DNA of 64,000 bases from Panacagrimonas sp965216845 (GTDB lineage Bacteria; Pseudomonadota; Gammaproteobacteria; Nevskiales; Nevskiaceae), in contig OZ244200.1 in NCBI GenBank assembly GCA_965216845.1, positions 186,001 to 250,000 of the forward strand, given 5' to 3'. How positions within the stretch are numbered: position 1 is the first letter of the stretch; every line of letters begins with the position of its first letter. A program made the translations under genes and the position numbers. Of this stretch, positions 9,123 to 17,869 are shown piece after piece. The notes beneath the pieces were generated by a model. It was not told the DNA's origin and ran no database searches. It worked only from the letters and a program-made list of their open reading frames with translations.

Positions 9123-10045
9123 GTATAGCCGCCTTCGTGCGGACGGGTGGTTCGGCAGACTTCCAGCAGATGGATCAGGCCCGGCAACACCGCCGCCAGG
9201 GTTTCTTCGGCGCCGCGCCGGGAGCCGGGAAAGGTGGCGACGAAACTGTTGCCGATCAGACCGGCGACGCCGCGCGACAGCATCGCGTAAGGCGTTCGCG
9301 ACTGACCGAAACCGCGCGCGGCCTCCATGAATCCGGGCAGCGGCGTAGTCAGCATCGGCTCGACCACGTCCACGGTGCGGTCACGCGGCCCGAGGCCGGT
9401 GCCGCCGACGGTGAGCACGCAATCGGTCTTTTGTGCGACGAAGTGTTTGACCCGCGCGGCGATCTGATCCGACTCGTCCGGCAGAATTTCATAGCCGGTG
9501 ATCTCGAAACCTGCCTCTTTCAGCCGGTCGCGCACCGAGGCGCCGGCCGTATCGGGCTTCTTGCCGGCGGCGACGGTATCCGACAGCACGATGATGGCCG
9601 CGCGCATGCCCTTGGCCTTGCGCGCGAAGCTGGTCTTGCCGCCCTTCTTCTTCGCCAGATGGATACCGCCGATGAGCATGTCCCTGGCCTCGGCGTGGGC
9701 CTTGAGCATGTCGTAGACCGTCAGCGCCGCCACCGAAACCGCGGTCAGCGCTTCCATCTCCACGCCGGTGGAGGCCACCGTCTGCACCTCGGCTTGCAAG
9801 GCGATGCCGTCGGATTCCAGCGTCGCCAGAACCTCGGCGTGCTGCACCCCGAGCGGGTGACAATGCGGCAACAGATCGGGCGTGCGTTTGATCGCCATCA
9901 GTCCGGCCAGCCGCGCCGCCTCACGCACGTCGCCCTTCTGCACGCTGCCGGATTGGACCTTTTCCAGCGCGCTCGGCGGCAGTTTGACGAAGCCCTTGGC
10001 GGTAGCGCTGCGAAAGGTGGTGGGCTTGAGGCTGATATCAAGCAT
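9119..10045 (-). CDS. moaCB: bifunctional MoaC-MoaB molybdenum cofactor protein
   Basis: This is a 308-residue fusion. Residues 1 to about 155 are MoaC, cyclic pyranopterin monophosphate synthase accessory protein, with the active-site stretch LLPHCHPLGVQHAEV and the lysine-rich HLAKKKGGKTSF. From about 160 on it is a MoaB/MogA-type domain (GTGLGPRDRTVDVVEP) that adenylylates molybdopterin. The start MLDISLKP (10045) fits the MoaC family and overlaps the moaE stop by eight bases; the frame stays open further upstream but that part reads as moaE in another frame. MoaC-MoaB fusions are known in some proteobacteria. Confidence 0.92.
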   Translation of the reverse strand: MLDISLKPTTFRSATAKGFVKLPPSALEKVQSGSVQKGDVREAARLAGLMAIKRTPDLLPHCHPLGVQHAEVLATLESDGIALQAEVQTVASTGVEMEALTAVSVAALTVYDMLKAHAEARDMLIGGIHLAKKKGGKTSFARKAKGMRAAIIVLSDTVAAGKKPDTAGASVRDRLKEAGFEITGYEILPDESDQIAARVKHFVAQKTDCVLTVGGTGLGPRDRTVDVVEPMLTTPLPGFMEAARGFGQSRTPYAMLSRGVAGLIGNSFVATFPGSRRGAEETLAAVLPGLIHLLEVCRTTRPHEGGYT

Positions 10046-10508
10046 GCGAATGCTCGGCATCCGGCGCGATGCAGCAGCCGGTGACGAAGCTGCTGCTGCC
10101 GTCGGGATAGAACTCTTCCTTCCAGATGGGCGCGCGGTGCTTGGTGGCGTCCACCGCATAACGCAGCGCCTCGAAGGCCTCGGCCCGGTGCGGCGCGCGC
10201 ACCAGCACGATGATGGCCGTTTCGCCGATGTCCAGCCGGCCGATGCGATGCTGGATGCGGCACAGCGGCACCGAGAATTTCTCCCGCGTTTCCGCCTCCA
10301 CCTGCTGAATGATCTTCTCCGCGATGGCGACATGCGCGGTGTATTCCAGGCCGGTGACCGGCTTGCCCTCATGATGATTGCGCACCGTGCCGGTGAAGAT
10401 CGCCAGCGCACCGCACTCGGGGCGCTCGCTGCCGGCCAGCATGGCGTCCAGCGACAGCGGCAGCTCCTGAATGCCCGAGGCGATGAAAGCTTGATGTTCT
10501 TTTCCCAT
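10038..10508 (-). CDS. moaE: molybdopterin synthase catalytic subunit MoaE
   Basis: This 156-residue protein has the MoaE core: GALAIFTGTVRNHHEGK, the helix with LEYTAHVAIAEK, the HRIG-LDIGE segment and the C-terminal catalytic lysine region APIWKEEF. With thiocarboxylated MoaD it adds the two sulfurs to cyclic pyranopterin. The gene lies eight bases after moaD and overlaps moaCB. Confidence 0.95.
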   Translation of the reverse strand: MGKEHQAFIASGIQELPLSLDAMLAGSERPECGALAIFTGTVRNHHEGKPVTGLEYTAHVAIAEKIIQQVEAETREKFSVPLCRIQHRIGRLDIGETAIIVLVRAPHRAEAFEALRYAVDATKHRAPIWKEEFYPDGSSSFVTGCCIAPDAEHSHA

Positions 10509-10516
10509 GATGGCTC

Positions 10517-10759
10517 CTAGCCGCCGCTCACCGGCGGCAAGACACTGACTTCCTGGCCGTTTTCAAGCACCGTGGTCTGGGTCACCAGATCGGTGCCGAC
10601 GGCGAACGCGCAGGCCGGCAGAAGGCTGGCCAGATCGCCCACCGATTCCAGCGCGCGGGACAGGCTTTGTACCGTGGCGCCCTCCGGCAATTCCACCTGC
10701 CGACGCTCGGCGCCCGCCAGGCGGCGCGATGCGCCCCAGAAACTGACTTCGATATTCAT
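10517..10759 (-). CDS. moaD: molybdopterin synthase sulfur carrier subunit MoaD
   Basis: This 80-residue ubiquitin-like protein ends in Gly-Gly (VLPPVSGG), the C-terminus that is adenylylated and thiocarboxylated as sulfur donor to MoaE. It sits between moaA and moaE as is usual. No MoeB-type activating enzyme is in the window, so activation must come from elsewhere. Confidence 0.93.
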   Translation of the reverse strand: MNIEVSFWGASRRLAGAERRQVELPEGATVQSLSRALESVGDLASLLPACAFAVGTDLVTQTTVLENGQEVSVLPPVSGG

Positions 10760-10780
10760 TGCTGGCCTGCCTTGGGGCGG

Positions 10781-11788
10781 CTATCCGCCCAGATGATGCA
10801 TGGTGATGGGCCGCTCGGCGTAACCCGGATGCTCGACATAGCCGGCCTCCTTGTGCCAGACGTGCCCGCGCACCGCGGCGCTCAGCTCTGCGTCGTCCGC
10901 GCCTTCGCGCAGCGGCGTTTTCAGATCGCGGAAGTGTTCCGAGAACAGGCAGGAATACAGCTCGCCGGTGGCGGACAATCGAATGCGGTCGCAAGTCGCG
11001 CAGAACGGCCGCGAGATGGTGGGGATCACCCCCAGCCGGTAGCGTCCGTTGATCAGGAAGTATTCCGCCGGATCGGACGTGCGCGGCAGACGGCGGACGC
11101 TGAACTCGGGCGACAGGCGTTGCAGGATTTCGGCCTCGGTCATCACTTTTTCGCGCGACCAAAGGCCGCGTCCGTCCAGCGGCATGAATTCGATGAAGCG
11201 CAGCGACAGATCCTCGGCATAGGCCCAGCGCAGCAGCGGCAACACCTCGTCCTCGTTGTAGCCGTGAATCACCACGCTGTTGAGCTTGACGCCGATGCCG
11301 GCCTTGCGCGCCGCCTGGATGCCGCGCAGCACCGGCGCGATATCGCCGCGCGTCATCTGCGCGAAGCGTTCCGGCGTCACGCCGTCGATGCTGATGTTGA
11401 GATCGTCCAGCCCCGCCGCCTTGAGCGCATCGGCAACCGGCTCCAGCCGCACCGCGTTGCTGGTCATGGCCAGTCGCTCCAGCCCCAGCGGACGCAGCGC
11501 GTTCAAATCCCGCACGATCTCCACCACGTCGCGTCGCAGCAAGGGTTCGCCGCCGGTGAGGCGGATTTCGCTCATGCCCAGCTCGGTGACGAACAGGCGC
11601 GCCAGCCGGACCAGCTCGTCGCGCCGCAGAATCTGCGCCTTCGGCAGCCACTTGGGGTGCTCGGGCATGCAATAAAGACATTGCAGATTGCAGCGGTCGG
11701 TGAGCGACAGACGCAGCTTGCGCTTGCGCCGTCCGCGCCCGTCCTGCAAAGGTCCGCTCGAAGCAATCTGTGGGAAAGTCTGATTCAC
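10781..11788 (-). CDS. moaA: GTP 3',8-cyclase MoaA (radical SAM)
   Basis: The 335-residue product has the radical-SAM cluster CNLQCLYC in LTDRCNLQCLYCMPE, the second 4Fe-4S site FCATCDR plus LYSCLF, and the essential C-terminal Gly-Gly (MHHLGG). It makes (8S)-3',8-cyclo-7,8-dihydro-GTP, the first Moco intermediate. I chose the GTG start at 11788 because it overlaps the mobA stop as GTGA and gives the normal family length; the open frame runs further upstream but there reads mobA in another frame. Confidence 0.93.
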   Translation of the reverse strand: MNQTFPQIASSGPLQDGRGRRKRKLRLSLTDRCNLQCLYCMPEHPKWLPKAQILRRDELVRLARLFVTELGMSEIRLTGGEPLLRRDVVEIVRDLNALRPLGLERLAMTSNAVRLEPVADALKAAGLDDLNISIDGVTPERFAQMTRGDIAPVLRGIQAARKAGIGVKLNSVVIHGYNEDEVLPLLRWAYAEDLSLRFIEFMPLDGRGLWSREKVMTEAEILQRLSPEFSVRRLPRTSDPAEYFLINGRYRLGVIPTISRPFCATCDRIRLSATGELYSCLFSEHFRDLKTPLREGADDAELSAAVRGHVWHKEAGYVEHPGYAERPITMHHLGG

Positions 11789-12384
11789 AGGCCCGATTTT
11801 AGCGCCGCCAGGCTTTCCGGCGTATTCAGGTTGAGGGGAGGCGGCGCCTGCAGGCGGCTGAGGGCATGACGCGCGAACCAGCGCCGAGGCGCCCGTTCGC
11901 CGGCCTCGAAACACTGCCGCGCATCGGCCGCCAGCGCGGTCCGGATCAGACTGAAGGTGGGATGAATCCCTTGCGCATCGGCCAGCACCACGATATCGGC
12001 CTGATCGGTCACGGCACGGTCGAGCATGGACTGCGCCAGATCGGAGCGAATATGCAGCGCGTCACAGGGCAGGCACAGCAGCCAGAGTTCACGCGCCGCG
12101 CCCAACAGCGCCACGATGCCGGCGAACGGACCTTCAAAGCCATCTGCATCGTCGCGCACCACCGGCACCCCGAGGCCGGCGTAACGCTCCAGATTGCGAT
12201 TGGCGGAGATCAGCAGCTCGTCGGCCTGATTGCGCAGGCCATCCAAGGTCCAACAGATCAGCGGCTTGCCGCGATATTCGATCCAGCCCTTGTCCTGACC
12301 GCCGAAGCGACGCCCGGCGCCGCCGGCCAGAATTCCGGCGCTGAGGCCAGGCGTGCCGGGGCGTAACGAGGGCGCGGCGTTCAT
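11785..12384 (-). CDS. mobA: molybdenum cofactor guanylyltransferase MobA
   Basis: This protein of about 199 residues opens with the nucleotide-binding motif AGILAGGAGRRFGGQDKG and continues with CPVVRDD-like and LCLPCDALHI segments, as in MobA. It joins GMP to Moco to make the bis-MGD form used by NasA-type nitrate reductases. First gene of the operon mobA-moaA-moaD-moaE-moaCB-moeA. ATG 12384 gives the usual length; ATG 12402 is an alternative. It is divergent from djlA. Confidence 0.92.
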   Translation of the reverse strand: MNAAPSLRPGTPGLSAGILAGGAGRRFGGQDKGWIEYRGKPLICWTLDGLRNQADELLISANRNLERYAGLGVPVVRDDADGFEGPFAGIVALLGAARELWLLCLPCDALHIRSDLAQSMLDRAVTDQADIVVLADAQGIHPTFSLIRTALAADARQCFEAGERAPRRWFARHALSRLQAPPPLNLNTPESLAALKSGL

Positions 12385-12482
12385 GACCGTATTTTCGCGC
12401 ATCTGTCCCCGAACGGGTTTCAATTCGCGAATCCGCTCTTCCACTCCGCCAGCCAAGCTCAAGGCACGGATAAAATGGGCGG

Positions 12483-13226
12483 ATGAATATGTTCATGTGG
12501 ATAGGCGCCATCATCGGTTTCACCTTCGGGCGCTGGACCGGCCTGGTGCTGGGGCTACTGGCCGGTTACTGGATCAGCCGGGGCGTGCGAAGCCGGCTGA
12601 TGCAGGGCCTTCAGGGGCGTTTTCTGGAATCCACCTTCGCGGTGATGGGCGCGGTGTGCAAGGCCGACGGCCGCATCAGCGAGCAGGAAATTCAGGTAGC
12701 GGAAACGTTGTTTCAAAAGCTGCATCTGAACGCAGAGGCGCGTGAATCGGCACGCGCTGCCTTCCGGCGCGGGAAACTGCCGGGCTTCGATCTGGATCAG
12801 GAAGTGGCGGACTTCGCCCGCGCCGCGCACGGCGCAAAACCGCTGCTGAACATGTTCCTGCAATTCCAGCTCGCGGCGGTGGCGGCGGACGGCAAAGTCA
12901 CCGCCGAAGAGCACAGCATTCTGCTGCGCATCGCCCGTGGCCTGGGGCTGTCCGAAGCCGAAGTCCAGCAACTGGAAGCCAGTCTGCGCATGCAGGGTCA
13001 GTCGGCCGAGCAGAAACTCGACGATGCCTATCAGGTCATGGGCCTGACGCCCGAAGCCAGCGACGCCGAGCTGAAAAAGGCCTACCGCAAGCTGATGAGC
13101 GAAAATCACCCCGACAAGCTCGCCGCACGCGGCATGCCGGAAAGCATGCGCGCGATGGCGGAAGAAAAAACCCGCGACATCACCACCGCCTACGACGCCA
13201 TCAAACAGTCGCGCGGGATTTCGTAG
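12483..13226 (+). CDS. djlA: DjlA-type membrane-anchored DnaJ co-chaperone
   Basis: The 247-residue protein has one N-terminal membrane helix (residues 4-27) with glycine spacing, a TerB-like helical domain in the middle, and a C-terminal J domain of about 65 residues containing the essential HPD (SENHPDKLAARG). This is the DjlA architecture, slightly shorter than the E. coli protein. J domains stimulate DnaK ATPase at the membrane. It is transcribed away from mobA. Confidence 0.9.
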   Translation: MNMFMWIGAIIGFTFGRWTGLVLGLLAGYWISRGVRSRLMQGLQGRFLESTFAVMGAVCKADGRISEQEIQVAETLFQKLHLNAEARESARAAFRRGKLPGFDLDQEVADFARAAHGAKPLLNMFLQFQLAAVAADGKVTAEEHSILLRIARGLGLSEAEVQQLEASLRMQGQSAEQKLDDAYQVMGLTPEASDAELKKAYRKLMSENHPDKLAARGMPESMRAMAEEKTRDITTAYDAIKQSRGIS

Positions 13227-13328
13227 GGCGGGCCGTGCCCGCCGATTCGGCTCTTTTTCCAGCAATGGGTGGCGGACATGGTCCGCCCTACATCTGAAGA
13301 TTTCGTAGGGCGGGCCGTGCCCGCCGAT
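13224..13328. repeat. three GTAGGGCGG-type palindromic repeats
   Basis: CGTAGGGCGGGCCGTGCCC occurs at about 13224 and again at about 13305, and the inverted form GGCGGACATGGTCCGCC at about 13270. They sit between the convergent ends of djlA and nasA. The same element is found at 7.9 kb and 41.9-42.0 kb. They are short imperfect palindromes of the REP kind. Confidence 0.65.
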
Positions 13329-13354
13329 TCAGCTGGAATGACGCCCGCGCTACC

Positions 13355-16063
13355 TCAAACCGCCGTGGCCAGTGATTCGGCGATGATGGCTTTGAGTTCC
13401 GGTACGCAGGAACCGCAGTTGGTGCCGCAGCGCAGTTTTTCACCCAGCGCGGCGGGCGTTTCGGCGCCTTTTCGAATCGCCTGCTCGATGCTCTTGCGAC
13501 CGACGCCGTAGCAGGAGCAGATGGTTTCTCCGGTATCGGTTTCGGGCCGCAGCGGCTCGCCCACCAGCAGGCCGGCGCGGTCGGCCTCGTCCAGCTGATC
13601 CTTCTCGATCAACTGCGACAACCAGGCGCGGGACGGCAAGTCCTGACGCGGCGAGACGAAGATGCAGGCTTCCAGCCGGCCGTCCAGCACCCGCGCGCCG
13701 CGATAGATGCCGGCGGTCGGATCCTGATATTCCAGCCATTCACAGCGTTCGTCACCGGCACCGAGCTGCTGACGCGCCCACAGGTTCCAGTCGGAGCGCA
13801 CCCGTCGGCCGGCGAATTCATAGCGCTGGAAGCCGGCGCCGGTGATGCGGGTCCACCAGGCCGAATCGGCAAGCGGCAGGCGGCCGCGACTGAGCGAAAA
13901 CCCGTGCCAGGACACGAGAAAGGGTTCGACCGTGACCGGCGTGTGCTTGAACTCCGGCTCGCCGGAAAACGGATCGACCACCGGATTGACCAGCGCACCG
14001 ACGCGCGCATCGGAGGCGAACTGGCCGTTCCAGTGGATCGGCACGAACACCTGTCCGCGTGGCATTTCGCCGGACAGCCGCACGCGCAGCAAACACTGCC
14101 CCCAGCGCGAACGCACCCGCGCCAGTGCGCGATCGCGCACGCCGCACAGCAGCGCGTCCTGCGGGTGCAGATCCACGAACGGCTCGGCAACGTGCGACGC
14201 CAGCCTGGGCGACAGGCCGGTGCGGGTCATGGTGTGCCAGTGATCGCGCACGCGGCCGGTATTGAGCACCAGCGGGAACTCGTCGCCGGTGGCGTGTCTG
14301 GCGCCGCGCGGCGTGGTGGCGACGAAGCGCGCACGCCGGTCCGGGGTGTAGAAGCGACCGTCGGCGAACACCGGCGGCGCTGTCGTCTGACCGGGCTTCA
14401 GCGGCCAGCGCTGTGGTTCCAGCGCGTCGTAGGCCTCACGGCTGATGCCCGACAGCGCCGCCAGGTTCAGATAACGCGGCACCCCACCCTGTTCGGTTTC
14501 GGCGTTGCGGTGTGCGGTCAAGCGACAATGTTCGTCGAAGATCTGATGCGGGGACTGATAATCAAAGCCGTCCGCATACCCCATGCGCCGCGCCACCTGC
14601 GCCAGCGCCCACCAGTCCGCCCTGGCCTCGCCCGGCGCGGGCAGAAAGGCGCGCTGGCGCGAGATGCAGCGTTCGGAATTGGTGACGCTGCCGTCTTTCT
14701 CGCCCCAGGCCAGCGCCGGCAGCAGCACGTCGGCAAAGGCACTGGTATCGGTATGCGTCATCACCTCCGAGGCCACCACCAGCTCGCACTTTTGCAGCGC
14801 GCGTTTGACCTGATCCGCATCCGGCAGGCTCACCACCGGGTTGGTGGCCATGATCCACAGCGCCTTGACCTTGCCGGCTTCGATCGCCTGAAACAGATCC
14901 ACCGCCTTCAGGCCGGGCCGTTCGGCGATGCGCGGGCTGTTCCAGAAGCCCTGCACCAGATCCTGATGCTCGGCGTTGCCCAGATCCATGTGCGCCGCCA
15001 GCATGTTGGACAGGCCGCCCACTTCGCGTCCGCCCATGGCATTGGGCTGGCCGGTGATGGAGAACGGCCCGGCGCCGGCCTTGCCGATGCGGCCGGTGGC
15101 CAGATGACAGTTGATGATGCTGTTGACCTTGTCGGTGCCGCTGCTGGACTGGTTCACGCCCATGGAGAAGGCGCTGATGGTCTTCGGCGTCTGCGCAAAC
15201 CACTGGTAGAACTGTTCCAGCGCCGCCTGTTGCAGCTTGCACTGCTGGGCAACCGAACGCAGATCGCCGGCGGTGTTTTCGGCAATGGCCAGCGCGCGCC
15301 CGAAACCACTGGTATGGGCATCGACGAAAGCTTGGTCGATCTTCCCCTGTTCGCGCAGATAGCTCAGCAGGCCGTTGAACAGCCAGACATCGGTGCCGGG
15401 ACGGACCGGCAGGTGCAGGTCCGCCATCTCGGTGGTGGCGGTGCGGCGCGGGTCGATTACCACCAGCTTCATGTGCGGCCGCTGCTGCTTGGCGCGCACG
15501 ATGCGCTGAAACAGGATGGGATGACACCAGGCGGTATTGGAACCCACCAACACCACCAGATCCGCCTGCTCCAGATCCTGATAGGACACCGGCACGATGT
15601 CCTCGCCAAAGGCGCGCTTGTGTCCGGCCACCGCCGAGGACATGCACAGGCGCGAATTGGTGTCGATATTGGCGGTGCCGACAAAACCCTTGGCGAGCTT
15701 GTTGGCGACGTAGTAATCCTCGGTCAGCAACTGGCCGGAGACATACCAGGCCACCGCGTCCGGGCCGTGCTTGTCAATGATATCGGTGAAACCGGCAGCA
15801 ACCTTTTCCAGCGCAGCGTCCCAACTGACCCGATGTGGATCCGCGCTTTTTGCATCCCGCGACAGCGGATGCAGCAAGCGCCCCTCCATGCCCAGAGTCT
15901 CGCCCAGCGCCGAACCCTTGACGCAGAGTTTGCCGAGGTTGCCGGGGTGACTTTGGTCGCCCTCGATGCTCGTCTGATCCCCGCTGCGCCGTGCCGTGAC
16001 GCCACAGCCGGTGCCGCAATAGGGGCAGGTACTCTTGATCAGCGTGGGAAAATCACCGTCCAT
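13355..16063 (-). CDS. nasA: assimilatory nitrate reductase catalytic subunit NasA
   Basis: The 902-residue protein is a molybdopterin oxidoreductase. It has an N-terminal 4Fe-4S site with Cys13, Cys16, Cys20 and Cys47 (CPYCGTGCG then KLCVKG), the large bis-MGD-binding body, a molydop-binding C-terminal domain, and an extra C-terminal BFD-like 2Fe-2S domain with CSC and CGTNCGSC. That extra domain is typical of bacterial NasA, which takes electrons from an NAD(P)H-FAD partner and reduces nitrate to nitrite in the cytoplasm. The likely partner gene lies directly upstream with a TGATG overlap. Last gene of the narK operon. Confidence 0.94.
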   Translation of the reverse strand: MDGDFPTLIKSTCPYCGTGCGVTARRSGDQTSIEGDQSHPGNLGKLCVKGSALGETLGMEGRLLHPLSRDAKSADPHRVSWDAALEKVAAGFTDIIDKHGPDAVAWYVSGQLLTEDYYVANKLAKGFVGTANIDTNSRLCMSSAVAGHKRAFGEDIVPVSYQDLEQADLVVLVGSNTAWCHPILFQRIVRAKQQRPHMKLVVIDPRRTATTEMADLHLPVRPGTDVWLFNGLLSYLREQGKIDQAFVDAHTSGFGRALAIAENTAGDLRSVAQQCKLQQAALEQFYQWFAQTPKTISAFSMGVNQSSSGTDKVNSIINCHLATGRIGKAGAGPFSITGQPNAMGGREVGGLSNMLAAHMDLGNAEHQDLVQGFWNSPRIAERPGLKAVDLFQAIEAGKVKALWIMATNPVVSLPDADQVKRALQKCELVVASEVMTHTDTSAFADVLLPALAWGEKDGSVTNSERCISRQRAFLPAPGEARADWWALAQVARRMGYADGFDYQSPHQIFDEHCRLTAHRNAETEQGGVPRYLNLAALSGISREAYDALEPQRWPLKPGQTTAPPVFADGRFYTPDRRARFVATTPRGARHATGDEFPLVLNTGRVRDHWHTMTRTGLSPRLASHVAEPFVDLHPQDALLCGVRDRALARVRSRWGQCLLRVRLSGEMPRGQVFVPIHWNGQFASDARVGALVNPVVDPFSGEPEFKHTPVTVEPFLVSWHGFSLSRGRLPLADSAWWTRITGAGFQRYEFAGRRVRSDWNLWARQQLGAGDERCEWLEYQDPTAGIYRGARVLDGRLEACIFVSPRQDLPSRAWLSQLIEKDQLDEADRAGLLVGEPLRPETDTGETICSCYGVGRKSIEQAIRKGAETPAALGEKLRCGTNCGSCVPELKAIIAESLATAV

Positions 16064-17313
16064 CAGGCGGCTACCTCCTCGGCGGTTTCGGCCGGCTCAC
16101 AGAACGCGCGGCCAAACACCAGACGTGAGCGGATGGCGGAAATATCCGCTCCGTTTTGAATCAGATCGAAATACCAGGCGCCGTCGGCCACGTCGCCGTA
16201 CAGGACCACGCCCACCAGCGCGGCGTCCTTGACCACCAGCCGCTTGTAGACCCCGCGGCTGGGGTCGCGCATCAGCAGATCCTCGGTACTCTTGTCGCCG
16301 ATGAAGTCGCCGGCGGAAAACAGATCGATGCCGGTCACTTTCAGCTTGGTGGAAATGGTGGAGCCGGCATAGCGCCGATGCCCCATACCCACCAGATGCG
16401 CTGCGCAGACTCTGGCCTGCTCGTAAAGCGGCGCCACCAGTCCGTAAGTGTGCTGACGGTGCTGCACGCACTCGCCCACCGCGTAGATTCGCGGATCGGA
16501 CAGGCTTTGCAGCGTGTCGTCCACCACCAGACCGCGTTCGCAGTGCAGGCCGGCGGACTGTGCCAGCTCGATATTCGGCCGAATGCCCACCGCCATCACC
16601 ACCAGATCGGCGTCGATCAGACTGCCGTCCTTGAGGCGCACCCCGGTAACGCGCTCGTCGCCGACGATGGACTCGGTGCTGGCTTCCAGCAGAAAGCGGA
16701 TGCCGCGGCCTTCCAGCGCGCCCTGCAACAGCTCGGCCGCCGGCTTGTCCAGCTGGCGCTCCATCAGCGCGTCCATCAGATGCACCACGGTCACGTCCAT
16801 GCCCTGCCGCATCAAGCCATTGGCCGCTTCCAGCCCCAGCAGACCGCCGCCGATCACCACCGCCTTGCGATGACTTTGCGCCGCCTCCAGCATGCGGTCC
16901 ACATCCTGAATGTCGCGGAAGGCGATCACTCCCGGCAGCGTATGGCCGGGTACCGGAATGATGAAGGGCTTTGAACCCGTGGCCAGCAACAGGCGGTCGT
17001 ATTCCACCACTTCACCGGAGGCCGAATGAACCCGGCGGCCACGACGGTCGATCTGCGTTACCGGATCCCCGGCGCGCAAATCGATGCGATTGTCCGCATA
17101 CCATTGGCGCGGATGGGTGACGATGTCCTCGAAGGTCTTCTCGCCCGCCAGCACCGGCGACAGCTGAATGCGGTTGTAATTGCCGTGCGGCTCGGAGCCG
17201 AATACGGTGATGTCGAAGCCGTCCGGGGACAGGCGCAGCAGTTCTTCGATGGTGCGGATGGAAGCCATCCCGTTTCCGACCACCACCAGTTTGCTTTTCG
17301 GTGTATTGCTCAT
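16063..17313 (-). CDS. NAD(P)/FAD-dependent reductase, probable electron donor of NasA
   Basis: This 416-residue flavoprotein has the N-terminal FAD motif VVVGNGMAS, a second nucleotide-binding motif AVVIGGGLLGLEAANG for NAD(P)H, and the C-terminal part of the NirB/NasB reductase family, but no iron-sulfur or siroheme domain. It resembles the first half of NirB. Its place between nirD and nasA suggests that it passes electrons from NAD(P)H to NasA, as NasB/NasC proteins do. Its stop overlaps the nasA start (TGATG). The region before its start carries a degenerate copy of its own first codons and two strong hairpins. Confidence 0.88.
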   Translation of the reverse strand: MSNTPKSKLVVVGNGMASIRTIEELLRLSPDGFDITVFGSEPHGNYNRIQLSPVLAGEKTFEDIVTHPRQWYADNRIDLRAGDPVTQIDRRGRRVHSASGEVVEYDRLLLATGSKPFIIPVPGHTLPGVIAFRDIQDVDRMLEAAQSHRKAVVIGGGLLGLEAANGLMRQGMDVTVVHLMDALMERQLDKPAAELLQGALEGRGIRFLLEASTESIVGDERVTGVRLKDGSLIDADLVVMAVGIRPNIELAQSAGLHCERGLVVDDTLQSLSDPRIYAVGECVQHRQHTYGLVAPLYEQARVCAAHLVGMGHRRYAGSTISTKLKVTGIDLFSAGDFIGDKSTEDLLMRDPSRGVYKRLVVKDAALVGVVLYGDVADGAWYFDLIQNGADISAIRSRLVFGRAFCEPAETAEEVAA

Positions 17314-17460
17314 TTTGGAAGCGTCTCCCGGCCCGAAGGGAAACCCTTCGGGCGTTCGCCGGCGTGGACTGACACACAGTCAGTCCCCGACAACTCCGGC
17401 TCACCCATCCCGTTTCCGACCACCACCAGTTTTGTTTTCGGTGTATCGCTCATTTGGAAA
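17266..17460. repeat. degenerate direct duplication of the start of the FAD-reductase gene
   Basis: About 55 bases covering the start codon and first 16 codons of the reductase gene (about 17266-17320) recur at about 17408-17460. The copy would encode MSDTPKTKLVVVGNGMG against MSNTPKSKLVVVGNGMA in the gene. The copy has an ATG on the minus strand and an open frame of about 47 codons that runs into the real gene's leader out of register with it. Confidence 0.8.
17331..17386 (-). promoter_or_regulatory. two strong hairpins in the nirD to FAD-reductase gap
   Basis: GCCCGAAGGG (17331-17340) pairs perfectly with CCCTTCGGGC (17344-17353) around three bases, and GGACTGAC (17366-17373) pairs with GTCAGTCC (17379-17386) around five. 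Both lie in the operon mRNA just before the reductase start. Neither is followed by a U-run, so they may be processing or stability structures rather than terminators. Confidence 0.6.
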
Positions 17461-17503
17461 AGCTCCACGGGCCGGGCCGGACGCGCATGGCGACCCGCGC
17501 CCA

Positions 17504-17869
17504 TCAGTCGGCGCAGTCTTCGGCGCTGACCAGGATCAGGCCGTCATCGGACACTCTGACCGGATAGCTGGCCACCGACCACTCCTCGCTTTCCAGACAG
17601 CGGCCGGTTTTCAGGCAGATGTGATTCTTGTAGATCGGTGAGGCCACCACCACTTCCGACTCCACATCGCCCACCAGACCGCGCGACAGCACATTGGCCT
17701 GGGCGCGCTTGTCGAAATTATCCACCGCGAACACGCCTTCTTCTTCCCCGGACGGCGTCACCAGGCGAAAAACCGCCACCTGGCGCTCACCCACCTTGGC
17801 GCAGACGCCGGTATTGGGGACGATGTCCTCACGCGAACAGATCAGCGTCCATTCCTGCTCGTTGGTCAT
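17504..17869 (-). CDS. nirD: nitrite reductase (NADH) small subunit NirD
   Basis: This 121-residue protein has the Rieske-like fold of NirD (GVFAVDNFD, ASPIYKNHICLKTGRC) but lacks the Cys-X-His pairs of true Rieske proteins, as is normal for NirD. It pairs with NirB in cytoplasmic siroheme nitrite reductase. I chose MTNEQEWTL (17869), whose ATG overlaps the nirB stop (TGATG). The open frame continues upstream within nirB in another frame. Confidence 0.93.
   Translation of the reverse strand: MTNEQEWTLICSREDIVPNTGVCAKVGERQVAVFRLVTPSGEEEGVFAVDNFDKRAQANVLSRGLVGDVESEVVVASPIYKNHICLKTGRCLESEEWSVASYPVRVSDDGLILVSAEDCAD

Noticed and set aside
13904..16159. 751-codon open frame antisense to nasA
   Set aside because: No recognisable protein; the minus strand encodes nasA over the same span.
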